From positions 1 to 49,533 of the forward strand of contig JAJZXF010000010.1 in NCBI GenBank assembly GCA_021802485.1: DNA of 49,533 nucleotides, written 5' to 3'. A program made the translations under genes and the position numbers. The notes below the pieces were generated by a model, which did not search any database, had not been told where the DNA came from, and saw nothing but the letters and a program-made list of their open reading frames with translations. Every line of letters starts with the position of its first letter. Position 1 is the stretch's first letter. This document shows positions 27,495-35,290 of the stretch, piece after piece. The DNA is from Actinomycetes bacterium. Its GTDB lineage: Bacteria; Actinomycetota; Acidimicrobiia; Acidimicrobiales; JAJZXF01.

Positions 27495-27944
27495 ATGCCG
27501 AGCATCGATCCATCGAAGATCATGGTCGTCTTGGTGGTCGCGCTCATCGTGCTTGGCCCCGACAAGCTCCCACGCCTTGCACGCCAGCTTGGCGAGGCAT
27601 GGGCGCAGCTTTCCCGCTGGCGGGAGAGGGTAGAGGGCGAGATGCGCGATGTATTCCCGGACCTGCCTACGCCCACGAGGATTGTAGAGGCTGCGCGATC
27701 GCCGTTGAAGTTGCTTGATCAGTTAGCAGCAGAGCACTCTGCGGACTTCGCTGCGGCTGGGGGCACCGCGCCTTCGCCCAAACCGGACTCAGAGCCCAAA
27801 CCAAACTCAGAGCCAGCGAGTCTGGACGAGGCGGGTGCTACAGCGTCAAGCGACGTTTTTGTTTCAACGCCAGCGACCCATGATGCTGCCTCATTGCCTG
27901 CAAGCGAGGAAGTGCTCTTTCTCGACGACCCGTGCATGAACTGA
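27495..27944 (+). CDS. tatB: Twin-arginine translocase subunit TatB (TatA/B family)
   Basis: 149 residues. A short N-terminus and one membrane helix (IMVVLVVALIVLGP) are followed by the Pro hinge and an amphipathic helix (KLPRLARQLGEAWAQLSRW). The rest is a Pro/Ser/Ala-rich tail with near-repeats of PKPDSEPKPNSEP. The LGPDKLP hinge fits TatB better than TatA. The gene precedes tatC by 28 bases. I use the ATG at 27495. Confidence 0.88.
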   Translation: MPSIDPSKIMVVLVVALIVLGPDKLPRLARQLGEAWAQLSRWRERVEGEMRDVFPDLPTPTRIVEAARSPLKLLDQLAAEHSADFAAAGGTAPSPKPDSEPKPNSEPASLDEAGATASSDVFVSTPATHDAASLPASEEVLFLDDPCMN

Positions 27945-27972
27945 TCCCCGCAGGGATTCAGGAGCTAAGACG

Positions 27973-28767
27973 TTGACGTCCGAAGGCGCGAAGGCAGAAG
28001 ATCGCAGGCGGCGTTTTAGCGTCTCCAGGCTCCTTCGGGGCCGGGGCCGCCCGGATCCAAATGCGATGACGCTCGCTCAGCACCTTGTCGAGCTTCGAAA
28101 GCGGCTGTTGATCTGTGTCCTTGCGGTATTCTGCGGGGGAATTGTTGCGTTCTTACTCTATCCGCAGGTGCTTGCCTTTCTTCAGGGCCCGTACTGCAAC
28201 CTGCGGCCAGGTCACTGCGGGCTCTACGTCACGGGACCCCTCGACGGGCTGTCGCTCAGGGTTTCGATGGCCACCTACGGCGGGCTCGTATTCTCATCGC
28301 CGGTGCTCTTGTGGCAGGTTTGGCGGTTTATCACCCCTGGGCTCGATCCGAAGGAGAAGCGCTATGCGATCCCCTTCGTAGCTGCGTCAATCGTCTTGTT
28401 CCTGTTCGGGATGCTGGTCGCGTATGTGACCTTCCCTCATGCACTTGCGTTCCTGATCGCGATCGGTGGTGCTGGGGTCCATACGTGGTACAACCCGATG
28501 CGCTACGTGAACCTCATCGTGTTGTTGATGGTCGCATTCGGCATCGCGTTTGAGTTTCCCGTTCTCTTGGTCTCACTTGAGCTTGCCGGAGTGCTTAGTC
28601 CTGCGAAGCTGTCTTCATGGAGAAGGTGGGCGATAGTCGCAATAACTGCTGTTGCTGCCTTTATCACGCCAAGTTCAGACCCGTTCTCAATGATGGCGCT
28701 CGCGATTCCGATGTACCTGTTCTACGAAGTCTCGATCCTGATCGGAAAGGTGTTCAAGCGAGGTTAA
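27973..28767 (+). CDS. tatC: Twin-arginine translocase subunit TatC
   Basis: 264-residue six-span membrane receptor for twin-arginine signal peptides. The N-terminal MTLAQHLVELRKRL holds the conserved LxELRxR motif. The cytoplasmic loop FITPGLDPKEKRY and the C-terminal ITPSSDPFSMMALAIPMYLFYE are typical. The start is TTG, with CAGGAG ten bases upstream. It is paired with tatB. Confidence 0.96.
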   Translation: MTSEGAKAEDRRRRFSVSRLLRGRGRPDPNAMTLAQHLVELRKRLLICVLAVFCGGIVAFLLYPQVLAFLQGPYCNLRPGHCGLYVTGPLDGLSLRVSMATYGGLVFSSPVLLWQVWRFITPGLDPKEKRYAIPFVAASIVLFLFGMLVAYVTFPHALAFLIAIGGAGVHTWYNPMRYVNLIVLLMVAFGIAFEFPVLLVSLELAGVLSPAKLSSWRRWAIVAITAVAAFITPSSDPFSMMALAIPMYLFYEVSILIGKVFKRG

Positions 28768-28894
28768 AGAGCGCGTCCTGAATACAGGTTGGCAGTGAAG
28801 AACGGACGGTAGCCGCGATAAGTTTTCTGCTTCGATGAGGACTGGCCCGGAAATCCACGAATCGAATGGTCGCGCGCTCTAGGCTCTCGGGTGG

Positions 28895-30673
28895 ATGTCT
28901 GATTCAATGCAAGAGCAGAAACTCAATCTGGGTACCCATGTGGCAGCCCAATATCCCGCCGAGAGCTTCACGCGAAGCGAGGCTGCGATCCTTCAGAGGT
29001 ACTTCACCAACCTCGACCAGCCAGTATTCGCTATCGTCAACCTCCCCGAGGTGGTCAAGGGCGCGCTATTTGCTCGGTACTCACGTTCCCCGAAGAGCCT
29101 CCGCAGGCTCTTCCTGGATGAGTTCGCGGACAATGCGCCAAACCCAGAGGACACTCGCTCTGGTGAAGAGGGTGAGCAGGAGGCGTCTCTCGTGGGGGTG
29201 GAGCGTGCTGAGCGCCTTTACGAAAGGGTCTTTGTCGAGTTTGGCGACGACTCGGTCGCACAGCTTGGAGGGGTGCATCTCGCATGCGAGCAGGCGTCAA
29301 ACCTGCTGACAAAGGTGCTTGAGCGCGGGCGCTTGATGGCTTACTTGGAACAATCGACCCGATACATTGCCTACAACGCCCGCCTGCCTACGGGCCGGTA
29401 TCGCTACTATCGCGGGCCTGAGATCCTTTCGTCGCCTCTTGGAGCGCGCTACGTGGGCGACATGGATCAGATGTTTGATTCGTACTCAAGCCTCCTTGAG
29501 AAGCTGCTCGGTTACCTGCCAGCCAGGCACCCGAAGGATCCGGGGGATTCCGACTTCGTACACCGCCAAGCACTCAGGGCTAAAGCGCTAGACCTTGCGC
29601 GGGGCCTTCTTCCGGCGGCAACGCTTTCAAGCGTCGGCATTTACGGGACCGGACAGGCGTTCGAGAGTCTTCTCATACGGATGCGGTCTCACCCGCTCGC
29701 AGAGGCTCGCAGCTACGCGGAGCTCATGTTAACGGAGCTGCGAAAGGTGATTCCGTCGTACCTGCGTAGGGTGGACGACCCGACGAGGGGTGGATCTCAG
29801 TCTCGTTACCTTGAACAGACGCGTGAGTCGACACTGCAGGTCGCAAAGGAGACGCTCAGCTCACTCCGAGACCTAGGTGGGCGAAGTCTGCGCTCAACAA
29901 GTCGCACTAGCGAAGTGGCGAAGTCCTGGGTGGATGAATCGATTGCCGCGGTGGCGAGCGAAGTGGGGGCCCATGTCAGCTTGACGGACTTTGATCCACA
30001 AGGTGAGAACAAGGTCATTGCAGCGATGCTGTATGCGGCCTCGAACCTGAGCGACGCAGCGCTTCTCGCGGCAGTAGAGGAGATGTCCGACGAGGAGAGG
30101 GCGGAGGTGGTAAGAGCGTACGTCGGTGAGCGCCGTAACCGGCGCGAAAAGCCGGGCCGTGCCTTCGAGCGCACCTCGTACCGTTTCGACATCGTCTCGG
30201 ACTATGGCGCATTCCGCGATCTGCAACGGCATCGAATGCTGACAATCGAGTGGCAGTCTCTCGGGACTTGGCTCGGCTACGTGGTTCCCGATGAGGTTGT
30301 TGAGGCTGGCCTGGAGCGTGGGTACCGTCACTGCCTCGAGATTTCGGGCGCACTCTACGATGACATGCTGAAGGAGATCCCCGGCGAGGCCCAGTATGCA
30401 GTTAGCTTTGCATACCACCTCCGCTACGTGATGCAGATGTCCGCGCGCGAGGCGATGCACCTCATCGAGCTGCGATCATCCCCGCAAGGGCATAGCTCTT
30501 ACCGGTGGCTCGTCCAGCAGATGCACGAGCTCATACGGACCAAGGCGGGCCACCGGCACATCGCTGCCGCGATGTCATTCGTGTCGACCGAGGACGTCTC
30601 GCTGGAGCGCCTATCGAGCGAGCGGCGCAGTGAAACGCGCCGTGCAGCGTTGAAGCAGCCCGGTCATGAATAA
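28895..30673 (+). CDS. Double-length ThyX-like protein
   Basis: 592 residues, more than twice a normal ThyX (about 220-250). The C-terminal half contains RHRMLTIEWQS at residues 445-455, which keeps the RHRX7S spacing of flavin-dependent thymidylate synthase but differs in the middle residues. An upstream repeat-like domain includes GDDSVAQLGGVHLACEQASN and EQSTRYIAYN. ThyX converts dUMP to dTMP using FAD and methylene-tetrahydrofolate. Whether this tandem form does so is not known to me. It starts at ATG, stands alone, and has about 130 bases upstream. Confidence 0.8.
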   Translation: MSDSMQEQKLNLGTHVAAQYPAESFTRSEAAILQRYFTNLDQPVFAIVNLPEVVKGALFARYSRSPKSLRRLFLDEFADNAPNPEDTRSGEEGEQEASLVGVERAERLYERVFVEFGDDSVAQLGGVHLACEQASNLLTKVLERGRLMAYLEQSTRYIAYNARLPTGRYRYYRGPEILSSPLGARYVGDMDQMFDSYSSLLEKLLGYLPARHPKDPGDSDFVHRQALRAKALDLARGLLPAATLSSVGIYGTGQAFESLLIRMRSHPLAEARSYAELMLTELRKVIPSYLRRVDDPTRGGSQSRYLEQTRESTLQVAKETLSSLRDLGGRSLRSTSRTSEVAKSWVDESIAAVASEVGAHVSLTDFDPQGENKVIAAMLYAASNLSDAALLAAVEEMSDEERAEVVRAYVGERRNRREKPGRAFERTSYRFDIVSDYGAFRDLQRHRMLTIEWQSLGTWLGYVVPDEVVEAGLERGYRHCLEISGALYDDMLKEIPGEAQYAVSFAYHLRYVMQMSAREAMHLIELRSSPQGHSSYRWLVQQMHELIRTKAGHRHIAAAMSFVSTEDVSLERLSSERRSETRRAALKQPGHE

Positions 30674-31236
30674 TTCCCGGGATTTTACGTGGCCCTCGAC
30701 GTGCAGTTTCTCGAGTAAGTCCAGGTGAATAGGGTAAGAAGCGGTTTGACGGGGCTGTTGCCATGAGGCATAAGTAATGTAACTCCCGGTTTCGGGCGCT
30801 TAGGCGGGTGCGCTTTTTCAAGGCATTGCTCGAGCTGTTCCGGGAACTGGAATCAAGGTGATGACGAGGCTACAGGCTGCCGAGTAGAGAACGCCGGAAG
30901 GCACTCTTTTTGGACTTGGGGTTTGGACTTGGGTTTGGACTTGGGCTTGGAAGGGTCGTTTGTGATGGCGGCACCAAAGGCTCCTGGGCCTCGTCTCATC
31001 ACCTGGCCGCAGAAGCCTGACGAGAAATGTCACGGTGCATTTGACATTGTGCATGTGAGATCCTTTTCCTCACAATCGCGCTCGCTGTCGCAGATCTGAG
31101 TCCGAGAGTATATGCTCATGCCCGCGGATGGCTGAGCGCGACTCGGTAGGCATGAAGGTGCCGACACAACTGAGGCATTGGTAAAACCTGACACAGGTGA
31201 GGCATAGGCAAACGAGAGGAACGCACTGAGGTGGTC
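30674..31236. other. Intergenic region with a short tandem repeat
   Basis: About 560 bases with no supported gene. It contains the 12-bp repeat at 30909-30945. A loose pair of similar stretches follows, with TGAGGCAT near 31167 and 31199 just before the next gene. Confidence 0.4.
30909..30945. repeat. Three-copy 12-bp tandem repeat
   Basis: TTTGGACTTGGG occurs at 30909-30920, 30922-30933 and 30934-30945, with a partial fourth unit (CTTGG) after it. It lies in non-coding sequence after the ThyX-like gene. Function unknown. Confidence 0.9.
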
Positions 31237-31698
31237 ATGGTAGGACAGGAGCCCGATGACGATGCACTGGATTCCGAGGAGGGTCCAGGCGAGGACGACC
31301 TGAACCAGATTGCGGATGCAGAGCTCGTCGACGACGAGATACTCGCCGTCGACGACGATGACGACGACCATATCGCAGCGGTCGTGGTCCCGGGCGACGA
31401 TGTCGAGGTCGACATCGTCGAGGATGAGGCTGATGTCGTGCTCGTCGAGGATGATGGCGACGAGGATGACGTCGAGGCAGGCCTTGATGTCATCTTGAAA
31501 GAGCGCCTCGTCGCTGGTGACGACGTTGCGGGCGACGATGACGATGACGACGACGATGACGATGATGAACGCCCTGACGCAACGGTGAGGCTGTTGCCGA
31601 AACAGCCGAACGAGTTTGCATGCAAATCGTGCTTCCTCGTCAAGCACATAGGCCAGCTTGCCGATGGGGAGAAGATGCTGTGCAGGGACTGCGTATAA
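31237..31698 (+). CDS. Hyperacidic DUF4193-like zinc-ribbon protein
   Basis: 153 residues. The first 115 or so are dominated by Asp and Glu, including an unbroken 11-Asp run coded by GAC/GAT repeats. The C-terminal 26 residues form a CX2C...CX2C ribbon (CKSCFLVKHIGQLADGE, then CRDC), as in the DUF4193 family of actinobacteria. The family's role is unknown. The ATG at 31237 has GAGGTGG upstream; a GTG six bases earlier is possible. The acidic part is far longer than the usual family member's leader. Confidence 0.8.
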   Translation: MVGQEPDDDALDSEEGPGEDDLNQIADAELVDDEILAVDDDDDDHIAAVVVPGDDVEVDIVEDEADVVLVEDDGDEDDVEAGLDVILKERLVAGDDVAGDDDDDDDDDDDERPDATVRLLPKQPNEFACKSCFLVKHIGQLADGEKMLCRDCV

Positions 31699-31726
31699 TG
31701 CTGTTGCAGCGTCGCAGGGCGTCGCG

Positions 31727-32305
31727 ATGACCCACGATGCCTCACGAGGCGGCCGTAGCGTACATCTACCTGGTTATGTGCTGGATGCAGCGGTCTTCGC
31801 ACCGCTTGGCATTCTTGCTGCGGCATCCAAGGGCGTAGAGCAGCTTGCTGATGACGGGCGGGCATTCTTGTCGCGGCGTGTGCTTCTCGCGAGATCGACC
31901 GGCGAGTTGGTAACGACGCTCGCGTGGCGAAAGCTCAGCGCGACGCTGGAGGACCTCACTGGACCACGAGACGCTGGCGAGGCTCCCGAGACGCAGACTC
32001 GAACGGCAACGTCTTCAGGCACCGCTGGCGTTGACTCGGGACCTGAAGGTGAAAAAGGTTCCGGTACTGGTCGTCTCTCGGAGTCGGTGGCTGGTGTCGC
32101 TGAAGTTGACGAACGCGATCCTCGCGATCTGCCTAGATGTGAAGACCTTGCAATCACGGGTTATGACACGCTTGCGGCATCTCAGGTTGTTGGCAGGCTC
32201 AATGGCCTAGACGATACAGATCTCGAGCTAATTGAGCGGTACGAGATGGCAAACAGACGTCGCAGGACGGTCCTGTCCAGACTATCGCAGCTCCGTAACT
32301 GCTAA
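31727..32305 (+). CDS. Lipid-droplet-associated-like actinobacterial protein
   Basis: 192 residues with an N-terminal amphipathic or weakly hydrophobic region (VLDAAVFAPLGILAAASKGVEQ). The middle is low-complexity Ser/Thr/Gly/Glu. The C-terminal motif (LAITGYDTLAASQVVGRL, then ELIERYEMANRRRRTVLSRL) is shared with mycobacterial lipid-droplet-associated proteins, where it reads like YD-L-RL---DL--L--YE-A. I use the ATG at 31727; the frame opens at 31658 inside the previous gene. No enzymatic motif was seen. Confidence 0.6.
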   Translation: MTHDASRGGRSVHLPGYVLDAAVFAPLGILAAASKGVEQLADDGRAFLSRRVLLARSTGELVTTLAWRKLSATLEDLTGPRDAGEAPETQTRTATSSGTAGVDSGPEGEKGSGTGRLSESVAGVAEVDERDPRDLPRCEDLAITGYDTLAASQVVGRLNGLDDTDLELIERYEMANRRRRTVLSRLSQLRNC

Positions 32306-32378
32306 CGCGGTACGCTCAGGCAACCATGATGCGCCTGTCGGGTCTTGCTGTCGAGGCAGGCGAGGATCGGTCGACACC

Positions 32379-32981
32379 TTGATCGGCGCGGACTCAGGGA
32401 TAGCGAACGTTCGTCCAAGGGTCGCTGGAGTTGGCGATCTCCCGGTCGTGAGTGCGCTGCTTGCACGCGTGTTGGATGAGTCCATCAAGATGCGAGGTGG
32501 TGTCGTAGCTGCCGCGAGGGAGGCAGCCTGGATAGCGAAAGCGGATGTATCGGCACTCGCCAGCAGACTTCGTGACGGGGACCACCGTATATGGATCGCA
32601 TGCGAGTCTGATCCGACCATAGATACTGGTGGCGAGGCCAGGGGCATCGAAGGCTCCGGATTGCGACGCGATAGCTCCGCTCAGGGTGCCTCAGATCGCC
32701 CGGATAGCGTTGTTGGCATCGGTGCTGCGCACGTAGAGCTGCTTGCAGACGGGACGTTGCATGGCGTGATCGACCTCGCATACACACTGCCTCGGGCCCG
32801 CAGAGAAGGCATAGCGAGCGGCCTCGTGCTAGCTATGATGAAGTGGTTGACTGAACGGGGTTGTCGCGACATTGACGCTCTGGCGCTGCCAGGGGACCGG
32901 CTCGCAAAGAGCCTCTTTGAGAGCGAGGGCTTCAAGGCTCGGCTACTAGTAATGAACGCATCGATTGCCGAGGAGAACTAA
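32379..32981 (+). CDS. GNAT-family N-acetyltransferase
   Basis: About 200 residues. The C-terminal acyl-CoA-binding part reads AYTLPRARREGIASGLVLAM, followed by DALALPGDRLAKSLFESEGF, the usual beta4-alpha3 to beta6 GNAT layout. Residues about 85-115 are a polar insertion. No ATG is well placed; the TTG at 32379 is my best guess, and the frame is open to 32232 inside the upstream gene. Substrate unknown. It is followed by a Nudix gene after 26 bases. Confidence 0.7.
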   Translation: MIGADSGIANVRPRVAGVGDLPVVSALLARVLDESIKMRGGVVAAAREAAWIAKADVSALASRLRDGDHRIWIACESDPTIDTGGEARGIEGSGLRRDSSAQGASDRPDSVVGIGAAHVELLADGTLHGVIDLAYTLPRARREGIASGLVLAMMKWLTERGCRDIDALALPGDRLAKSLFESEGFKARLLVMNASIAEEN

Positions 32982-33007
32982 CGATTCCTGACCCCAGAAG
33001 GCCGGAG

Positions 33008-33397
33008 GTGTGTGTAGGTGGTGTTGTGATTTCCCACGACCACATGCTGATGATCCAACGGGGGCACGACCCCCAGGCTGGGCTGTGGTCCCTTCCCGGC
33101 GGTCGTGTCGAATGGGGGGAGACCCTCGATTACGCTATAAAGCGCGAGGTTGCAGAGGAGACGGGAGTCGATGTCAAATGTGGCGGCTTTGTGGGACTCG
33201 CGCAAGTGCTCACAGAATCACACCACTTCGTCATCCTGGACTTTTACGCTGATATCGACCCAGCAACCTGGCCATGTGAGCCGCGCGCTTCGAGCGATGC
33301 TGCCGACGCCCGCTGGGTTAGGATGGATGAGGTAGAGGAGTTGGACCTGGTTGACGGCCTCGCAGCCTTCCTTTGGTTGCACTATGTCCTGCACTGA
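33008..33397 (+). CDS. Nudix hydrolase
   Basis: 129 residues. It has a complete Nudix box GX5EX7REUXEEXGU in GGRVEWGETLDYAIKREV followed by AEETGV, the Mg-binding site for hydrolysis of nucleoside-diphosphate-linked compounds. The GTG start at 33008 leaves almost no N-terminus before the first strand. Family members usually begin 5-8 residues earlier, and the frame is open upstream (PDPRRPEVCVGG) without an ATG, GTG or TTG. Substrate unknown. Its stop falls in a 14-bp tandem repeat. Confidence 0.88.
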   Translation: MCVGGVVISHDHMLMIQRGHDPQAGLWSLPGGRVEWGETLDYAIKREVAEETGVDVKCGGFVGLAQVLTESHHFVILDFYADIDPATWPCEPRASSDAADARWVRMDEVEELDLVDGLAAFLWLHYVLH

Positions 33398-33450
33398 GTG
33401 TCCTACTCCGAGTGCCCTACACCGAGTGTCCCGCACTGAGTGTCCCGCAC
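33395..33450. repeat. Four-copy 14-bp tandem repeat overlapping the Nudix stop
   Basis: Four 14-base units begin at 33395, 33409, 33423 and 33437; the last is TGAGTGTCCCGCAC. Units differ at a few positions. The first unit supplies the TGA stop of the Nudix gene. Confidence 0.9.
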
Positions 33451-33577
33451 CGGGCTCCAGATGGTCCGCTGGCCCGCAGCCTACGATAAGGCACTTTGGT
33501 TCGAAGCCTGCGGTGCTCTGGAGCAGCCAGCTGCGTAGCAAGGACGCGAATTTGCGGGGCTAGGACAACGGGGGAAT

Positions 33578-34888
33578 CTAGGTGCCGGTAATGCCCTCAG
33601 CTGTCGCTGGCGAGGATGACTGAGTCGGTCCATGTGGTCGCTGCCTCGGCGGTGGGGGAGGGGGCATTGACATGCCAAGGAGCGACGCTATCGAGGGAAT
33701 TTGTGCGCAGGCTTGGCGTGCTGCTTGGAGCAGCTCCTTTGTCGGCGCTGGCGGGAACCCCTTTGGCTTGATCATCCTGCGCGCAGGGCAACGCATCGCG
33801 GCCTGGAGGATCTCCTGCCAGCGATCGGGCTCTAGATCTGCGTCAAGCACATTACTTGTGACCTCGGCAAGCCGCAGTGCAAGTTCAGCGGGGAAGCGTG
33901 CTCCAGGATCTGGCGGTCGGGCGGAGCGGGTGAGCGCTTCCGGCACATCCTCATCTGCCAAGGCGCGTTCGATACTCTCAAGCCAGCGCTTTCGTGCGCC
34001 TTCTACCTGCGTGCTGAGCGCATCCCTCAGACCGGCAGCGAGCATGCGGGATGGCTCGTCGAGGGTAAGCGCGCTGGCGCCTGCGACGATGGAGCGCAGG
34101 TCCCGTAGCGGCACGTCGCGAAGGTTCTTGGACGCGGCCTCCGCCTTGTCCAGCCACAGTGCAGCGTTGACGCGGGGGAGGAGCTCCTCTGCGAGCGAGA
34201 TGACGCCTGACGGATCCGCGACTGGTTCGCCAGCTGCCTTTGCGGCGTCGTTGCGCTGGTCGAGCGCCCGCCTGACGGCTGGTATCCCGCCCCGTAGGAG
34301 CTGCTCTGCGACGCTACGCTGATCCGCCTGCAACGCTTTCAGCAGCGCATCACGGTGAGCGGTGCCTGGGACGAATCGCTTCGAGCGCTCACGTGCTGGG
34401 GTCGGCCTTGAGCCCTGATCGCCTGCGGAGCTGGAACGGGACTGTCCAGCGGTCGCGCGATCAGACCCACCTCGCTTGTTTCTTGCGCCGGCGTCTCTTG
34501 AACGGGACCTTGCTCTGTCTGCGTCGCTATCTGAGTGCTCGGAGCCTTTTTCCCGACGTCGTGCTCCGGATGGAGGATGTCGCTCGTCGGCCTGGTCACC
34601 AGGAGCAGGCCTCGGGGTGCCGACGACCTCTAGGCGATCTTTCGGGGCTTGCTTGACGCGCGGCGGGTGGACGGTCGCGATCGAGATGCCGTCCATGAAG
34701 AACTCAGCGTCTGCTCTCACGACGTCGCCAACCTTGGCTCCATCGTAGAGGATGCCTCCGTCAAGCAGCCCACGAGGTTCGCGCGCGCCAGCAGCACGCC
34801 AGGTCCATCTACCATCCTCACGGGTGCTCGTGAGCTCAATTTCGATTCGGGGTGTCACTGTGAGGATCAGGCTATATGAGATTGGCAC
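33578..34888 (-). CDS. Conserved actinobacterial protein of unknown function
   Basis: 436 residues in three parts. An N-terminal beta-rich module (about 1-80) contains WTWRAAGAREPRGLLDGGIL and GDVVRADAEFFMDGISI. A disordered Arg/Ser/Asp/Gly-rich linker runs from about 90 to 170. A helical C-terminal region (about 170-410) starts near RFVPGTAHRDALLKAL and ends in a Pro-rich tail (MPPPPPPRQRP). The first module resembles a small RNA-binding-type barrel, but that is only an impression. I recognise no named family. Codon pattern and length argue that it is real. Confidence 0.7.
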   Translation of the reverse strand: MPISYSLILTVTPRIEIELTSTREDGRWTWRAAGAREPRGLLDGGILYDGAKVGDVVRADAEFFMDGISIATVHPPRVKQAPKDRLEVVGTPRPAPGDQADERHPPSGARRREKGSEHSDSDADRARSRSRDAGARNKRGGSDRATAGQSRSSSAGDQGSRPTPARERSKRFVPGTAHRDALLKALQADQRSVAEQLLRGGIPAVRRALDQRNDAAKAAGEPVADPSGVISLAEELLPRVNAALWLDKAEAASKNLRDVPLRDLRSIVAGASALTLDEPSRMLAAGLRDALSTQVEGARKRWLESIERALADEDVPEALTRSARPPDPGARFPAELALRLAEVTSNVLDADLEPDRWQEILQAAMRCPARRMIKPKGFPPAPTKELLQAARQACAQIPSIASLLGMSMPPPPPPRQRPHGPTQSSSPATAEGITGT

Positions 34889-35290
34889 GCGATCTCCACT
34901 TCAGGTAACCCAATAAGAGGGGAGTATCTTGCGGTCTGGGACCTATAAGTAGGGGTGGGCGTGCCGATCCCACGAGGCCGCGATGCGTTCGATGAACTCC
35001 CCTGCGAGCTGCTTGACAGAGTCCCGGCAAGCGAGTTGGCTTCCGCAGTGGATCTCTGTTTGGAGCGGCTGGAACTCCTTGGGACTTGAAAGCCCAAGGG
35101 TGTTCCTCCGAGCTTGACCGCGCGCAGGTGGCGATCGGCGGTAAGCCCGGTCAGGCGTGGAATTCCACCATCCAACAGACGAGGGGACTGTGTGTTGAGC
35201 AGCGTTCGAAATACTGGTCGTCCCGCTGGGATGACGCTGCATTATGCAAACTTTGTGGGCTCTCTCAACTAGCGTTCAGGAGCCGGTGGC
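34889..35290. other. Divergent region upstream of the HtrA-like gene
   Basis: It holds promoters for both flanking genes and a possible short plus-strand gene (34961-35089). I saw no other supported element. Confidence 0.35.
34961..35089 (+). CDS. Possible 42-residue protein
   Basis: From the GTG at 34961 the frame gives VPIPRGRDAFDELPCELLDR and continues with LASAVDLCLERLELLG, an acidic amphipathic helical pattern unlike random sequence. A purine-rich stretch (AGGGG) lies about 6 bases upstream. It starts about 70 bases from the divergent 436-residue gene. No family recognised. Confidence 0.35.
   Translation: MPIPRGRDAFDELPCELLDRVPASELASAVDLCLERLELLGT

Noticed and set aside
33498-33510. 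GGTTCGAAGCC resembling a tRNA T-loop
   Set aside because: No matching acceptor, D or anticodon stems could be drawn around it.
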